Below, piece after piece: positions 55,186 to 62,344 of a stretch of DNA of 64,000 bases (its first letter is position 1; every line of letters starts with the position of its first letter). The stretch comes from Leminorella grimontii ATCC 33999 = DSM 5078 (GTDB lineage: Bacteria > Pseudomonadota > Gammaproteobacteria > Enterobacterales > Enterobacteriaceae). The DNA is taken from NCBI RefSeq assembly GCF_000439085.1, contig NZ_AUUA01000001.1, forward strand, positions 496,001-560,000. The letters run 5' to 3'. The notes under the pieces were generated by a model. It saw only the letters and a program-made list of their open reading frames with translations, was not told the origin of the DNA and did not search any database. The position numbers and the translations under genes are program-made.

Positions 55186-55499
55186 TAAAGCGAATTAGCG
55201 TTGCGTTTGCACTGGCGCTTGTATTTCTATGCTCGACAGCGCCGACTCAAGCTCAGGAGATTAAGGGGTTTTATCAGAAAAACTGCGCTTCTTGCCATGG
55301 TCGTAATGGTGAAAAAACGGCGCTGAATAAAGCCAGAAAGCTCGAAACGCTCGATGAGGCTCAAGTTATACAAGCACTGAAAACGCGCCGCGATGGAAAG
55401 GTAAAGGGCGCGGGGAATATGGTAAAAAAGCGCCTTAGTGACGAAAATATTCAACAGTTAGCAGAGTATGTGCAGACGTTAAGCGATCGCCAACATTAA
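55182..55499 (+). CDS. Small class I c-type cytochrome
   Basis: The 105-residue protein has a Sec signal (cleavage near TQA-Q, about 24) and one heme-binding CXXCH motif (CASCH, about 35-39) with a single-domain cytochrome c layout. The C-terminal helix (DENIQQLAEYVQTL) and a Met within GNMVKKRL (about 79) are a plausible sixth ligand pair. It starts with TTG overlapping the TlpA stop (TTGA), with AGGAG upstream. It is the last gene of the operon. Periplasmic electron transfer supporting iron reduction or oxidation is an inference; heme attachment would need a Ccm system elsewhere. Confidence 0.82.
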   Translation: MIKRISVAFALALVFLCSTAPTQAQEIKGFYQKNCASCHGRNGEKTALNKARKLETLDEAQVIQALKTRRDGKVKGAGNMVKKRLSDENIQQLAEYVQTLSDRQH

Positions 55500-55520
55500 C
55501 ATTGTTCAAAATATTTTAAA

Positions 55521-55547
55521 TAACGCACGCGAGTGCGTTATTTTTTT
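55521..55547 (+). terminator. Strong terminator of the iron-uptake operon
   Basis: TAACGCAC / GTGCGTTA stem with a 4-base loop followed by T7. Confidence 0.95.
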
Positions 55548-55672
55548 GTGCTAATTTCGTTTTTTTTGTTTATAAAAATCCAGAATGTATAATTGCTTTT
55601 AAGAGTGTGTCCTAACGTTTCGTTTCTAAATCGAAATTGATTATTAACCTATTTAAAATCAATCAAATAAGC

Positions 55673-55723
55673 ATACCACTATGAATTTGAACTATTCTAA
55701 AGAATAATAGGTCATAATGGTAT
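55673..55723. promoter_or_regulatory. Large nested dyad upstream of the AraC-type gene
   Basis: Outer arms ATACCACTATGA (55673-55684) and TCATAATGGTAT (55712-55723) match at 11 of 12 positions. Inner arms TATTCT (55693-55698) and AGAATA (55701-55706) share almost the same centre. The dyad ends 43 bases before the GTG start of the regulator, so it is a likely autoregulatory operator. The surrounding 55548-55766 is AT-rich without an ORF. Confidence 0.5.
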
Positions 55724-55766
55724 ACAGAAAAAACATCTTTTTGATTCCCTTTTAGGGCGACTTACC

Positions 55767-56750
55767 GTGGAAAAAATCATCTATTTTAAAAGAAATTACA
55801 ACGGGTTAGATGCCGCTGACTTTGATCTGGTTCAAGGCGGAAATATGGTTCGTCGCCTGGTTAGCTCGCAGAATGATATAGAGAATATAAGCCTCAATCT
55901 GGGGCAAACTCGGCTTGAATACGGTTATCGTCGTTCCGGAACGTCGTCGATTTCTGGCCGAGGAAAATTCTCACCTCACTTTGTATACATTGGGTTAACG
56001 GTAAAGGGAAACGAATTTACCCGATGTAATGGAATGCCCGTCGGTGAAAGAAACCTGCGCATATTTCCGGAAGGAACGGATATCTTTTACCAATCCCAGG
56101 GAGAGTGTGAATGGTTTCTTTGCTCTATACCACGTTATCTACTACAGGCGGCGCTGTCCGCGCATCCTGACGGTTTGACGCTGCCTACAAATCAAATCAT
56201 AACGATAAAGCTAAGCAATACGACGTTCGAGCACTTAACCGGATTCTTTAAGGAGATGTTTAGCTTTATTGAACCTCTGGCAAAGCCAATGCTGCCGCCA
56301 GACGTTATTAATAAGCTTTCTAGCGATCTCATTAACGAGTGCGCAACCGCAATAAGCAAAAATGATAACCAGTGGTTGGGTATTCTTCCCAATCGCTTAA
56401 GCCAGCTGCACGGTCAGCTTATTCTGGCCAGTGAAACGCTGGTGCTGTCCAGCGAGAATTACAACATTAAGCTATCCGAACTGGCGGACTCTACGGGATA
56501 CACTCTGAGAGCCCTTGAAATGATTTTCAAAAATACCGTCGGCATGTCTCCCAAAGGATGGTTTATTAACATGCGGCTAAACGGCGCACTGCGCGACCTG
56601 ATGACAGCACAAGATAATGATAATGTTGCTAAAACGGCGACTCGCTGGGGATTCCAGCACCTGGCGCGCTTTTCTTCAACTTACCGCAGTACGTTTAGCG
56701 AGCGGCCGAGTGAAACGTTGGCTCGCTCACGAAAAAGAAAAATACCTTGA
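55767..56750 (+). CDS. AraC-family transcriptional regulator
   Basis: The 327-residue protein has an N-terminal sensing domain (about 1-210, similar in pattern to EutR-type regulators: GKFSPHFVYIGLTVKG) and a C-terminal AraC double helix-turn-helix (about 225-325), with ELADSTGYTLRALEMIFKNTVGMSPKGWFINMRLNGA and WGFQHLARFSSTYRSTFSERPSETL. Both HTH units look complete. The start is GTG at 55767 with a modest AGGG ribosome site. It follows the iron operon and precedes a lipoprotein gene, but no target is proven. The ligand is unknown. Lower GC than the window average suggests transfer. Confidence 0.85.
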   Translation: MEKIIYFKRNYNGLDAADFDLVQGGNMVRRLVSSQNDIENISLNLGQTRLEYGYRRSGTSSISGRGKFSPHFVYIGLTVKGNEFTRCNGMPVGERNLRIFPEGTDIFYQSQGECEWFLCSIPRYLLQAALSAHPDGLTLPTNQIITIKLSNTTFEHLTGFFKEMFSFIEPLAKPMLPPDVINKLSSDLINECATAISKNDNQWLGILPNRLSQLHGQLILASETLVLSSENYNIKLSELADSTGYTLRALEMIFKNTVGMSPKGWFINMRLNGALRDLMTAQDNDNVAKTATRWGFQHLARFSSTYRSTFSERPSETLARSRKRKIP

Positions 56751-56944
56751 ATATCAACAGATGTAACTATTGATTAACTAACTTATTGTCTGGGTTATTT
56801 GCTACTATTGTCATTGTGTTACTTTTTCACTGTTGCCCAATCCCTTCTATAATAAAGTCTGAAAGTCCGCTTTCAGGATCGTAGGATATGAATGCGGGGA
56901 ACTGGCGATACTGTTTACTAACGATGGGACAATAGGGGTTAACT

Positions 56945-57607
56945 ATGTTGGCGATAAAGCATCTGTCTGCGGCGGTCGTTCTTGGCGCTTTTTTATTAGG
57001 GGGGTGTACGTCAAAAGTTGCAGATTCTAATGAGTACTCCGGTTTTTTATCTGATTATTCTAAGCTGCACAAAGCGGAAAGCCCAACGGGGCAGACCGTA
57101 CTGCGCTGGGTTGACCCTGCGCTGAAGATGAATAATTACCAAAATATCTACTATGAGCCGATTGTGTTCCATCCGGCGCCTCAACCCAATGAGCAGATTT
57201 CTCAGCAAACTTTAGACCAGATCCTCAGCTTTACTAACCAGCGCGTCAAGACTGCGCTGGGCCAGCGCCTGCACTTAGTCGACAACAAGCAAACGCCGAA
57301 TACTTTGGTATTCCGCGGCGCGATTACCGGCGTTAGCGCACCAACCCAAGGGCTACATTTCTATGAAGTGATCCCCGTTGCTCTGGTCATCGCTGGCACT
57401 ATGGCCGCAACCGGGGAGCGCGATGAAGATACCGTATTAATGTTTGAGGGCGAGCTGGTTGACGCCAAAACGGGAAAAACGGTGTTTGAGGTTGTGCGTA
57501 AAGGCTTCGGAAAAGAGTTAAGCAACGATAAGCAAAAGGTCACCGTTGGAGATTTACAGCAAATAGTTAGCGATATGGCGACCGATATCGTTCGTTATCA
57601 AGATTGA
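56945..57607 (+). CDS. DUF3313 lipoprotein
   Basis: The 220-residue lipoprotein has a signal ending FLLGG-C21 and a DUF3313-like domain: FLSDYSKL, LRWVDPALKMNNYQNIYYEPIVFHP, then VFRGAITGVSAPTQGLHFYEVIPVALVIAGTMAATGERDEDTVLMFEGELVDAKTGKTVFEVVRKG, split by loops. The family is common in Enterobacterales and has no assigned function. TAGGGG precedes the ATG and a strong terminator follows, so it is monocistronic. Confidence 0.8.
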   Translation: MLAIKHLSAAVVLGAFLLGGCTSKVADSNEYSGFLSDYSKLHKAESPTGQTVLRWVDPALKMNNYQNIYYEPIVFHPAPQPNEQISQQTLDQILSFTNQRVKTALGQRLHLVDNKQTPNTLVFRGAITGVSAPTQGLHFYEVIPVALVIAGTMAATGERDEDTVLMFEGELVDAKTGKTVFEVVRKGFGKELSNDKQKVTVGDLQQIVSDMATDIVRYQD

Positions 57608-57635
57608 TTTCTTTGCTATCATACTGTTTCTTATG

Positions 57636-57663
57636 AAAAACGCCGCGGCTGCGGCGTTTTTTT
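57636..57663 (+). terminator. Strong terminator of the DUF3313 gene
   Basis: AAAAACGCCGC / GCGGCGTTTTTTT with a short loop. Confidence 0.95.
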
Positions 57664-58001
57664 ATAGCTAAACAGAGGGCATTTTGATTGAGAGCCTGGA
57701 TCAATAACACTAATAGGTCATTTTTATCATACGGTTTTAATCGCAGTTAATATCGAGAAATATGAATATACTTCCGTTAAATTCCATTAAAAAATGATTT
57801 ATAGAAAAAGATCTCAAACTGGGCAGTCGCTTTTGTTTTGAAATAAACTTTTATTAAACATTTAATTTACATTTTAGTGACATTTCTTCATTCCTCTCCT
57901 AGTCTTAATAGTGAAAGCATTATGGCGTTTATGGTTTTTATGTTTTTAATTGAAACGCTTTTGATGCATACTTAATGTGTCTATTGGTGGAGGAGGCGAT
58001 T
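57664..58001. other. AT-rich leader region of the small membrane ORF
   Basis: About 338 bases, very AT-rich, with no larger ORF. The 3' end carries the strong GGAGGAGGCG ribosome site of the ORF at 58002. Confidence 0.45.
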
Positions 58002-58079
58002 ATGAAAGTACTGTTTGCCGTTACGGGTTTTGTCCTGCTCATGTTTTATTCGACGCTTTTTGTTATGTACCTACCTTAA
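58002..58079 (+). CDS. Putative 25-residue membrane peptide
   Basis: This ORF encodes 25 residues that are almost all hydrophobic: it begins MKVLFAVTGFVLL and ends FVMYLP, with one Lys after the Met and aromatic residues near the far end. That is the shape of a single-span inner-membrane small protein. A very strong ribosome site (GGAGGAGGCG) lies three bases before the ATG, which is hard to explain otherwise. A hairpin follows at 58095-58129. I do not recognise the family. Its location between a lipoprotein and a secretion regulator gives no firm hint of function. Confidence 0.6.
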   Translation: MKVLFAVTGFVLLMFYSTLFVMYLP

Positions 58080-58094
58080 TCTATTCCTTGATGC

Positions 58095-58129
58095 GCCAAA
58101 GCGCTGGCAAAAAAAGCGAGCGTTTTGGC
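58095..58129 (+). terminator. Hairpin after the small membrane ORF
   Basis: GCCAAAGCGCT / AGCGTTTTGGC pair over 11 bp with one G-T and a 13-base A-rich loop. A pyrimidine tract (CCCTCTTTACTCTTTTTCTC) follows shortly after. Confidence 0.5.
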
Positions 58130-58181
58130 AGCCCTCTTTACTCTTTTTCTCACACCACTCACAACGCCGCTTGAAGTCAGT

Positions 58182-58460
58182 GCGATAGACAGAATGTTCC
58201 CATAAGCAATTGGGTTATTGATAAAAAAGCCTATGAGCAGGACAAGAGCAAGAGGCTCATAGGTGACCGGCTCCGAGAGCTATCGTTACTGCTTGAGGAG
58301 GCGCTTCTAATGGGGGATGCAAGCTTCCCCGTTCACTTACCGAACGGGAAAAGGGGGTTACCTAATGCTCGGCCAAGCGTGGCGTAAGAACAGCCCTATT
58401 CATGAAATAGGCCTGTGGCTGGCCAGTGAGCTTATGAAGCCCGCTTTTCCATAAGCGGGC
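58182..58460 (-). ncRNA. Dense inverted-repeat region, candidate structured RNA
   Basis: Six or more nested or serial stems fill this gene-free interval. They are CGATAG/CTATCG (58183-58188/58280-58285) enclosing CCTATGAGC/GCTCATAGG (58230-58238/58255-58263); GCTTG/CAAGC (58291-58295/58320-58324); CCCGTTC/GAACGGG (58328-58334/58342-58348); GCTCGGCCA/TGGCC..GAGC (58367-58375/58420-58431) enclosing CCTATT/AATAGG (58395-58400/58406-58411); and GCCCGCTT/AAGCGGGC (58439-58446/58453-58460). On the minus strand the CCTATGAGC stem is followed by TTTTTT (58228-58223), an intrinsic terminator. This favours a minus-strand transcript: either the structured 3'-UTR of the LuxR-type gene or a separate RNA. 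I match it to no known RNA family. Confidence 0.4.
58223..58263 (-). terminator. Intrinsic terminator, minus strand
   Basis: CCTATGAGC / GCTCATAGG, a perfect 9-bp stem with a 16-base loop, followed by C and six T on the minus strand. It could end the LuxR-type gene transcript (stop at 58467) after a 200-base 3'-UTR. Confidence 0.75.
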
Positions 58461-58466
58461 CTTTGA

Positions 58467-59078
58467 TTATCCGGAAAAGCGTCCCAGCTTGAATAAGTCC
58501 AAAGAGTTCTTTATTTCTAATTTAAACATAATGTTATAACGATGAACGCTAACGGTCTTGCTGCTGATGTTTAGTTTTTCCGCAATGTCCTTGTTTGATA
58601 ATCCTTGAGTAATGAATTGCAGTATTTCTCTTTCACGATTAGTTAATGACGCCGTTTTACTGGTTTTGCTATGGTAAAGCTTGGTCTTAGGAATACACTG
58701 AAAACCGTTCATTACTAATCGGGAAACTAATGTAAGTGATTCTATATCATGGGTTTTATCAATAATCCCATCGATAGGGGCTTCCAGCGAGTTGATAATG
58801 TCCAGGTTTGAGCTTTCAGAGGTGAGGCCAATGAGCTTGGTTGAGGCACTTTCACCCTGAATCTCTTTTACCAGCTTTTCCTTATCGCTATTAATTAAGT
58901 CAATATTGATCAAAACGAGTTGAATGTCTTGCTCTTTAATCATATCAACAATACCGGATGTCGAATGAATCGCACCGACGATGTCAAGAAAATCAGTGTT
59001 TTTTAATATCTCACTGATCGCAAAACATACAAACTTATTGTTGTCTACGATCAAGGTCTTTATTTTTTCTTTATCCAT
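58467..59078 (-). CDS. LuxR-type regulator with a degenerate receiver domain
   Basis: The 203-residue protein has a receiver-like domain (about 7-125) and a LuxR/FixJ helix-turn-helix (about 143-203: LTNREREILQFITQGLSNKDIAEKLNISSKTVSVHRYNIMFKL). In the receiver, the phospho-acceptor position is Asn58 (LVLINIDLI aligned to the usual LVLLDI), and only one acidic residue (Asp12) remains of the usual pair. The conserved Lys may be Lys118 in DKTHD-type context, though the alignment there is poor. It is therefore probably phosphorylation-independent. Layout resembles FimZ/RcsB relatives. It lies downstream of the type I secretion genes on the same strand and could regulate them. AT-rich codons suggest transfer. 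Confidence 0.8.
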   Translation of the reverse strand: MDKEKIKTLIVDNNKFVCFAISEILKNTDFLDIVGAIHSTSGIVDMIKEQDIQLVLINIDLINSDKEKLVKEIQGESASTKLIGLTSESSNLDIINSLEAPIDGIIDKTHDIESLTLVSRLVMNGFQCIPKTKLYHSKTSKTASLTNREREILQFITQGLSNKDIAEKLNISSKTVSVHRYNIMFKLEIKNSLDLFKLGRFSG

Positions 59079-59522
59079 TTCAAGCGCCTATCCTATGTTT
59101 AGTATAAGAGTTAAGAAGTGTCCTTTTATCACATATGCCGTAAGTAGAAAATCCACTTCCTATCTGGTGTTAGATGTTAAAATGTTAATAGAAATATAAT
59201 TGCTTAATTCCATTTTGATATAAGTAACGATAAGAAATCTCATTCTTATATATTTTTTATAAAAATATCCTTTTTGTCATTATCAGTGCCGATTTGCGAT
59301 CTTATTATCCAAGTGGCTACACATTTTGTAGACCAAGTTTGGTTCTGTTTAATTAGCCTTTATACTTTAAAATGCCAAGGTTAACTGTGATTTTTTCCCT
59401 TCTGGGCTAAATTGGCACTGCCTTTCTTGAAGGCAAAGACAGTGCCTATTGAAACTTAATATTATATATTTTCTGAATGTAAGCTAAATCAACTATTATT
59501 TATCTAGAAATCCTGTATATAA
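59079..59522. other. AT-rich promoter region of the LuxR-type gene
   Basis: About 440 bases between the TolC-like gene and the LuxR-type gene. It contains a hairpin GGCACTG...CAGTGCC (59414-59420/59440-59446, extended by CTTT/AAAG) that lies 77 bases past the TolC-like stop and may be the weak terminator of the secretion operon. No ORF is supported. Confidence 0.5.
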
Positions 59523-61088
59523 TTATTTTTTAATCTGAACGCCAATGAGCGCCAGTGGGTCCTCGATTTCCCGCAATGCCGGGGTTGTGGCATCGGGAGG
59601 GGATTGTACACTGATATTTGACGTGGAATTTATATTTTTATCCACTATCTCTTTGATAGGTAATTCCTTGGCTTCCACCTTTTCTTCTTCGCTTGACTTG
59701 TTCACTGAAGACGCAATAAGTGAAGCGTCTACTGATGTATTTTCATCCGCCTCTTTTTCAGATCCTTCAGATGAATTATCGCCAAATCCAATAATATCAA
59801 CAATGAAGTTATTATCATTATTTTCTTTAAAATCAACATTTATATTGAACGCGCTATTTATTTGTCCAAGTTCAGAAAAAATTCGGACAAGCAGGATCTT
59901 GAAGTTAAATTCTGAGCTGACTTTGTTGCTCATCGTCTGGAACAGTTCTTGTTCCGCGTTCAAAAGATCTAAAACGGAGCGACGGTTAACTTTGTATTGT
60001 TCGTGATAAAGGCTTTTAACTTCCAATGAGTGAGTAATGCGTTGAGAATAAATATCAATTTGCCGTTCCTGACTCAGCGCATCCTGATACATTTGAGAAA
60101 TCTTTGTTGATAGATCCTCAATGGATTTTTCAATATTCCAACGTGCGCTTTCTACGCGCTGGGCAGCGCCGCGGCTGCGGTAAATGGCGCCGCCGCCGTC
60201 AAAAATGTTGCTATTAACGTTTAGCATGACCAGCGTATCGTTCTCACCATAGGTCGTTGTCTTCCCTTGTGAAACCGAAACGCTTAATGCCGGCATCCAG
60301 CTTTTGCTCGTGTAGGCGTATTCTGCCGAAGCGGCGTCTTTAGTTGCGCGCATGGCCTGGATACGAGGAGATTCTGAGATTCTCTCGCGCATGTGTCCGG
60401 TCAGCTTATTTTTGATAGCCGTTAAGTCTGGATCAATAAGCTCGGAAGGGCGCTTGCCAACTAAAATGTAATAGTCTTCTTGCGCAGCCTTAAGCTGGGC
60501 CTCATAGCCGGAAAGATCGGCTTCCAGCCCCTTAATACGAACTTCAACCTGCTCAACGTCACCCAAACTGTCAACGCCGCCGTCAGCTCTCGCTTGAGCA
60601 AGATGGAGTATGTTAAGGTGTTCGGCCTTATTTTTATTGGTAATATCGATTATCTGCTGAAACTTAATAATATTTAAATAAACTTCCGCAACTTTAGATG
60701 ACAGCACCTCTGCTTCGTCATAAGCGCTATATACTTCGGTCGACTTATTGTATTTTGCATAATCAACCCGATCTCCGGTACGCCCAAAATCAAACAGATT
60801 TTGCTCAACCTTCACAGAATAGGTTTTTCCATCGTCATTACTGTTGTTGCTGTTTGTATTGGTAAGCTCATTTCCCGTATTGACCGACACGTTGGGGAGC
60901 CACCCGCTGCGGGCTTCACCGATAGAGCTGTCCGCTGAGGCTACCTTGCCCTTGTGGTATTTAATCGTAGGTGAACGATTTATCGCTTCTTGCAGCGAGT
61001 TCTTTAGCGTTTGTGCATTCGACGGCACGGAAAGGGTGGTAATACCTGCCAGCACAAGGCATAGCATAATCCTGTTATAGTTGATCAC
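59523..61088 (-). CDS. TolC-family outer-membrane channel of a type I secretion system
   Basis: The 521-residue protein has a signal peptide (cleavage near SNA-Q, about 26) and the duplicated TolC/OEP fold (about 27-430), with long coiled-coil helices. Typical segments are LQEAINRSPTIKYHKGKVASADSSIGEARSGWLPNVSVNTG, SVKVEQNLFDFGRTGDRVDYA, and the second-half YKVNRRSVLDLLNAEQELFQTMSNKVSSEFNFKILLVRIFSELGQI. After that comes an unusual 90-residue acidic, Ser/Glu-rich tail ending DPLALIGVQIKK. It resembles LapE/AggA-type channels. The start is GTG directly after the HlyD stop (TAAGTG), so the two are coupled. AT-rich. Confidence 0.87.
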   Translation of the reverse strand: MINYNRIMLCLVLAGITTLSVPSNAQTLKNSLQEAINRSPTIKYHKGKVASADSSIGEARSGWLPNVSVNTGNELTNTNSNNSNDDGKTYSVKVEQNLFDFGRTGDRVDYAKYNKSTEVYSAYDEAEVLSSKVAEVYLNIIKFQQIIDITNKNKAEHLNILHLAQARADGGVDSLGDVEQVEVRIKGLEADLSGYEAQLKAAQEDYYILVGKRPSELIDPDLTAIKNKLTGHMRERISESPRIQAMRATKDAASAEYAYTSKSWMPALSVSVSQGKTTTYGENDTLVMLNVNSNIFDGGGAIYRSRGAAQRVESARWNIEKSIEDLSTKISQMYQDALSQERQIDIYSQRITHSLEVKSLYHEQYKVNRRSVLDLLNAEQELFQTMSNKVSSEFNFKILLVRIFSELGQINSAFNINVDFKENNDNNFIVDIIGFGDNSSEGSEKEADENTSVDASLIASSVNKSSEEEKVEAKELPIKEIVDKNINSTSNISVQSPPDATTPALREIEDPLALIGVQIKK

Positions 61089-62330
61089 TTATCTTTCCCT
61101 CAGTGCTTCTTTGGCTTTATTCAATGGTTTAAGCAAATAGTCAAAAACGCTCTTCTGTCCGGTTTTAATGTCGACGGTCGCTAACATTCCCGGGACGATT
61201 TCGTGTAGCTTTCCGTCTTTGGTTTCCAGAGCCGCTCGCTCTGTACGAACAAACACCTTGTAGTAGTACTGTTCGCGACGTACCTGATCCTGAATGGTAT
61301 CTGGCGAAATGCGTTCAACTGCTGCATCCATCGTTCCATAAATAGAGGATTCATAGGCGCTTATCTTCACGATCGCTTTCTGGTGAGGATGAATAAACGC
61401 GATGTCGCGAGGGTTAATTTTTACCTCAATCAACAGCTGATCTTCTGAAGGAACAACCTCCATCAGCTTGCCTCCGGGTTCAAGCACACCGCCAACCGTC
61501 GTCACCTGAACGTCTTTAACAATGCCTTTTACGGGCGATGTGATGATCGTGCTGGCCAACTGATCTTTTCTTTGCAGCAGTTGGAAATAGATGGAATCCA
61601 GCTCGTTTTTCTTTTTCACCAGCTCTTCTTTAGCCTGTTCAAAGTAATGGTTACGCGCTTCAGTAATGCGATTTTTCAAATCGTTTTCTTCTTTTCTCAG
61701 GCGAAGCTCTTCAACCTGGCCCACTGCGCCTTTTGCAACGAGAGGGCGGATTAATCCCAGCTCATTGTTAGTTAACTTCAGGCTTCTTTGCAGGCCGGAG
61801 ACGTTTTCTTCCAGGCTTCTGCGGCGCGATACCAATAGCGACATTTCGTGATCGATAAGCACCTTGTGTTCGTTTAATAACTCCTCGTCGCTGAGCTTTT
61901 TATCGTTGGACTCACTGGCATAGCTGCGCAGAAAAGCGATAAAGTCCGGCTGTGCCTTTTCATCTTTAATCTCGGCCGTTAAGCGCGCAATGCTGACGGC
62001 TAATGCCTTTACCTTGGCGCCGACTTCATCGTATCCGGCCTTAAAGCGAGTTGAGTCTAGAATGGCCAACTGCTGATTGGCTTCCACTATATCGCCTTCA
62101 CGAACCATCAACTCTCGAATGACGCCGCCGTCTCTGGCCTGAATGACCTGAGAACGGTTCCAGGTAATGACGGTTCCCTGACCGTGTGTGACTTCATCAA
62201 GTTCGGCAAAATAGGCCCAAATGAGCAAAACCAGACATGTTGATAGAATGAACCAAATGATATTCGCGTTTTTACTGGTTTGAGCATCGCCAATCTCAGC
62301 CATGTCTTGATTTTTCTTAAAAAGTCTCAT
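61089..62330 (-). CDS. HlyD-family type I secretion adaptor (LapC-like)
   Basis: The 413-residue membrane-fusion protein has one N-terminal membrane helix (about 27-45, IWFILSTCLVLLIWAYFA) followed by the barrel/lipoyl region (GTVITWNRSQVIQARDGGVIRELMVREGDIVEANQQLAILD), a long coiled-coil hairpin (about 105-255), and the returning lipoyl and barrel strands (IITSPVKGIVKDVQVTTVGGVLEPGGKLMEVVPSEDQLLIEV, AIVKISAYESSIYGTMDAAVERISPDTI). It would connect the ABC exporter with the TolC-like channel. It starts 14 bases after the ABC gene. Confidence 0.9.
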   Translation of the reverse strand: MRLFKKNQDMAEIGDAQTSKNANIIWFILSTCLVLLIWAYFAELDEVTHGQGTVITWNRSQVIQARDGGVIRELMVREGDIVEANQQLAILDSTRFKAGYDEVGAKVKALAVSIARLTAEIKDEKAQPDFIAFLRSYASESNDKKLSDEELLNEHKVLIDHEMSLLVSRRRSLEENVSGLQRSLKLTNNELGLIRPLVAKGAVGQVEELRLRKEENDLKNRITEARNHYFEQAKEELVKKKNELDSIYFQLLQRKDQLASTIITSPVKGIVKDVQVTTVGGVLEPGGKLMEVVPSEDQLLIEVKINPRDIAFIHPHQKAIVKISAYESSIYGTMDAAVERISPDTIQDQVRREQYYYKVFVRTERAALETKDGKLHEIVPGMLATVDIKTGQKSVFDYLLKPLNKAKEALRER

Positions 62331-62344
62331 TTTTATAATCTCTG

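Noticed and set aside
58182-58460. c-di-GMP riboswitch or 6S-like RNA on the plus strand
   Set aside because: A GGGGGTTACC stretch is suggestive of a GEMM element, but the other conserved blocks are missing, and no downstream plus-strand gene exists.
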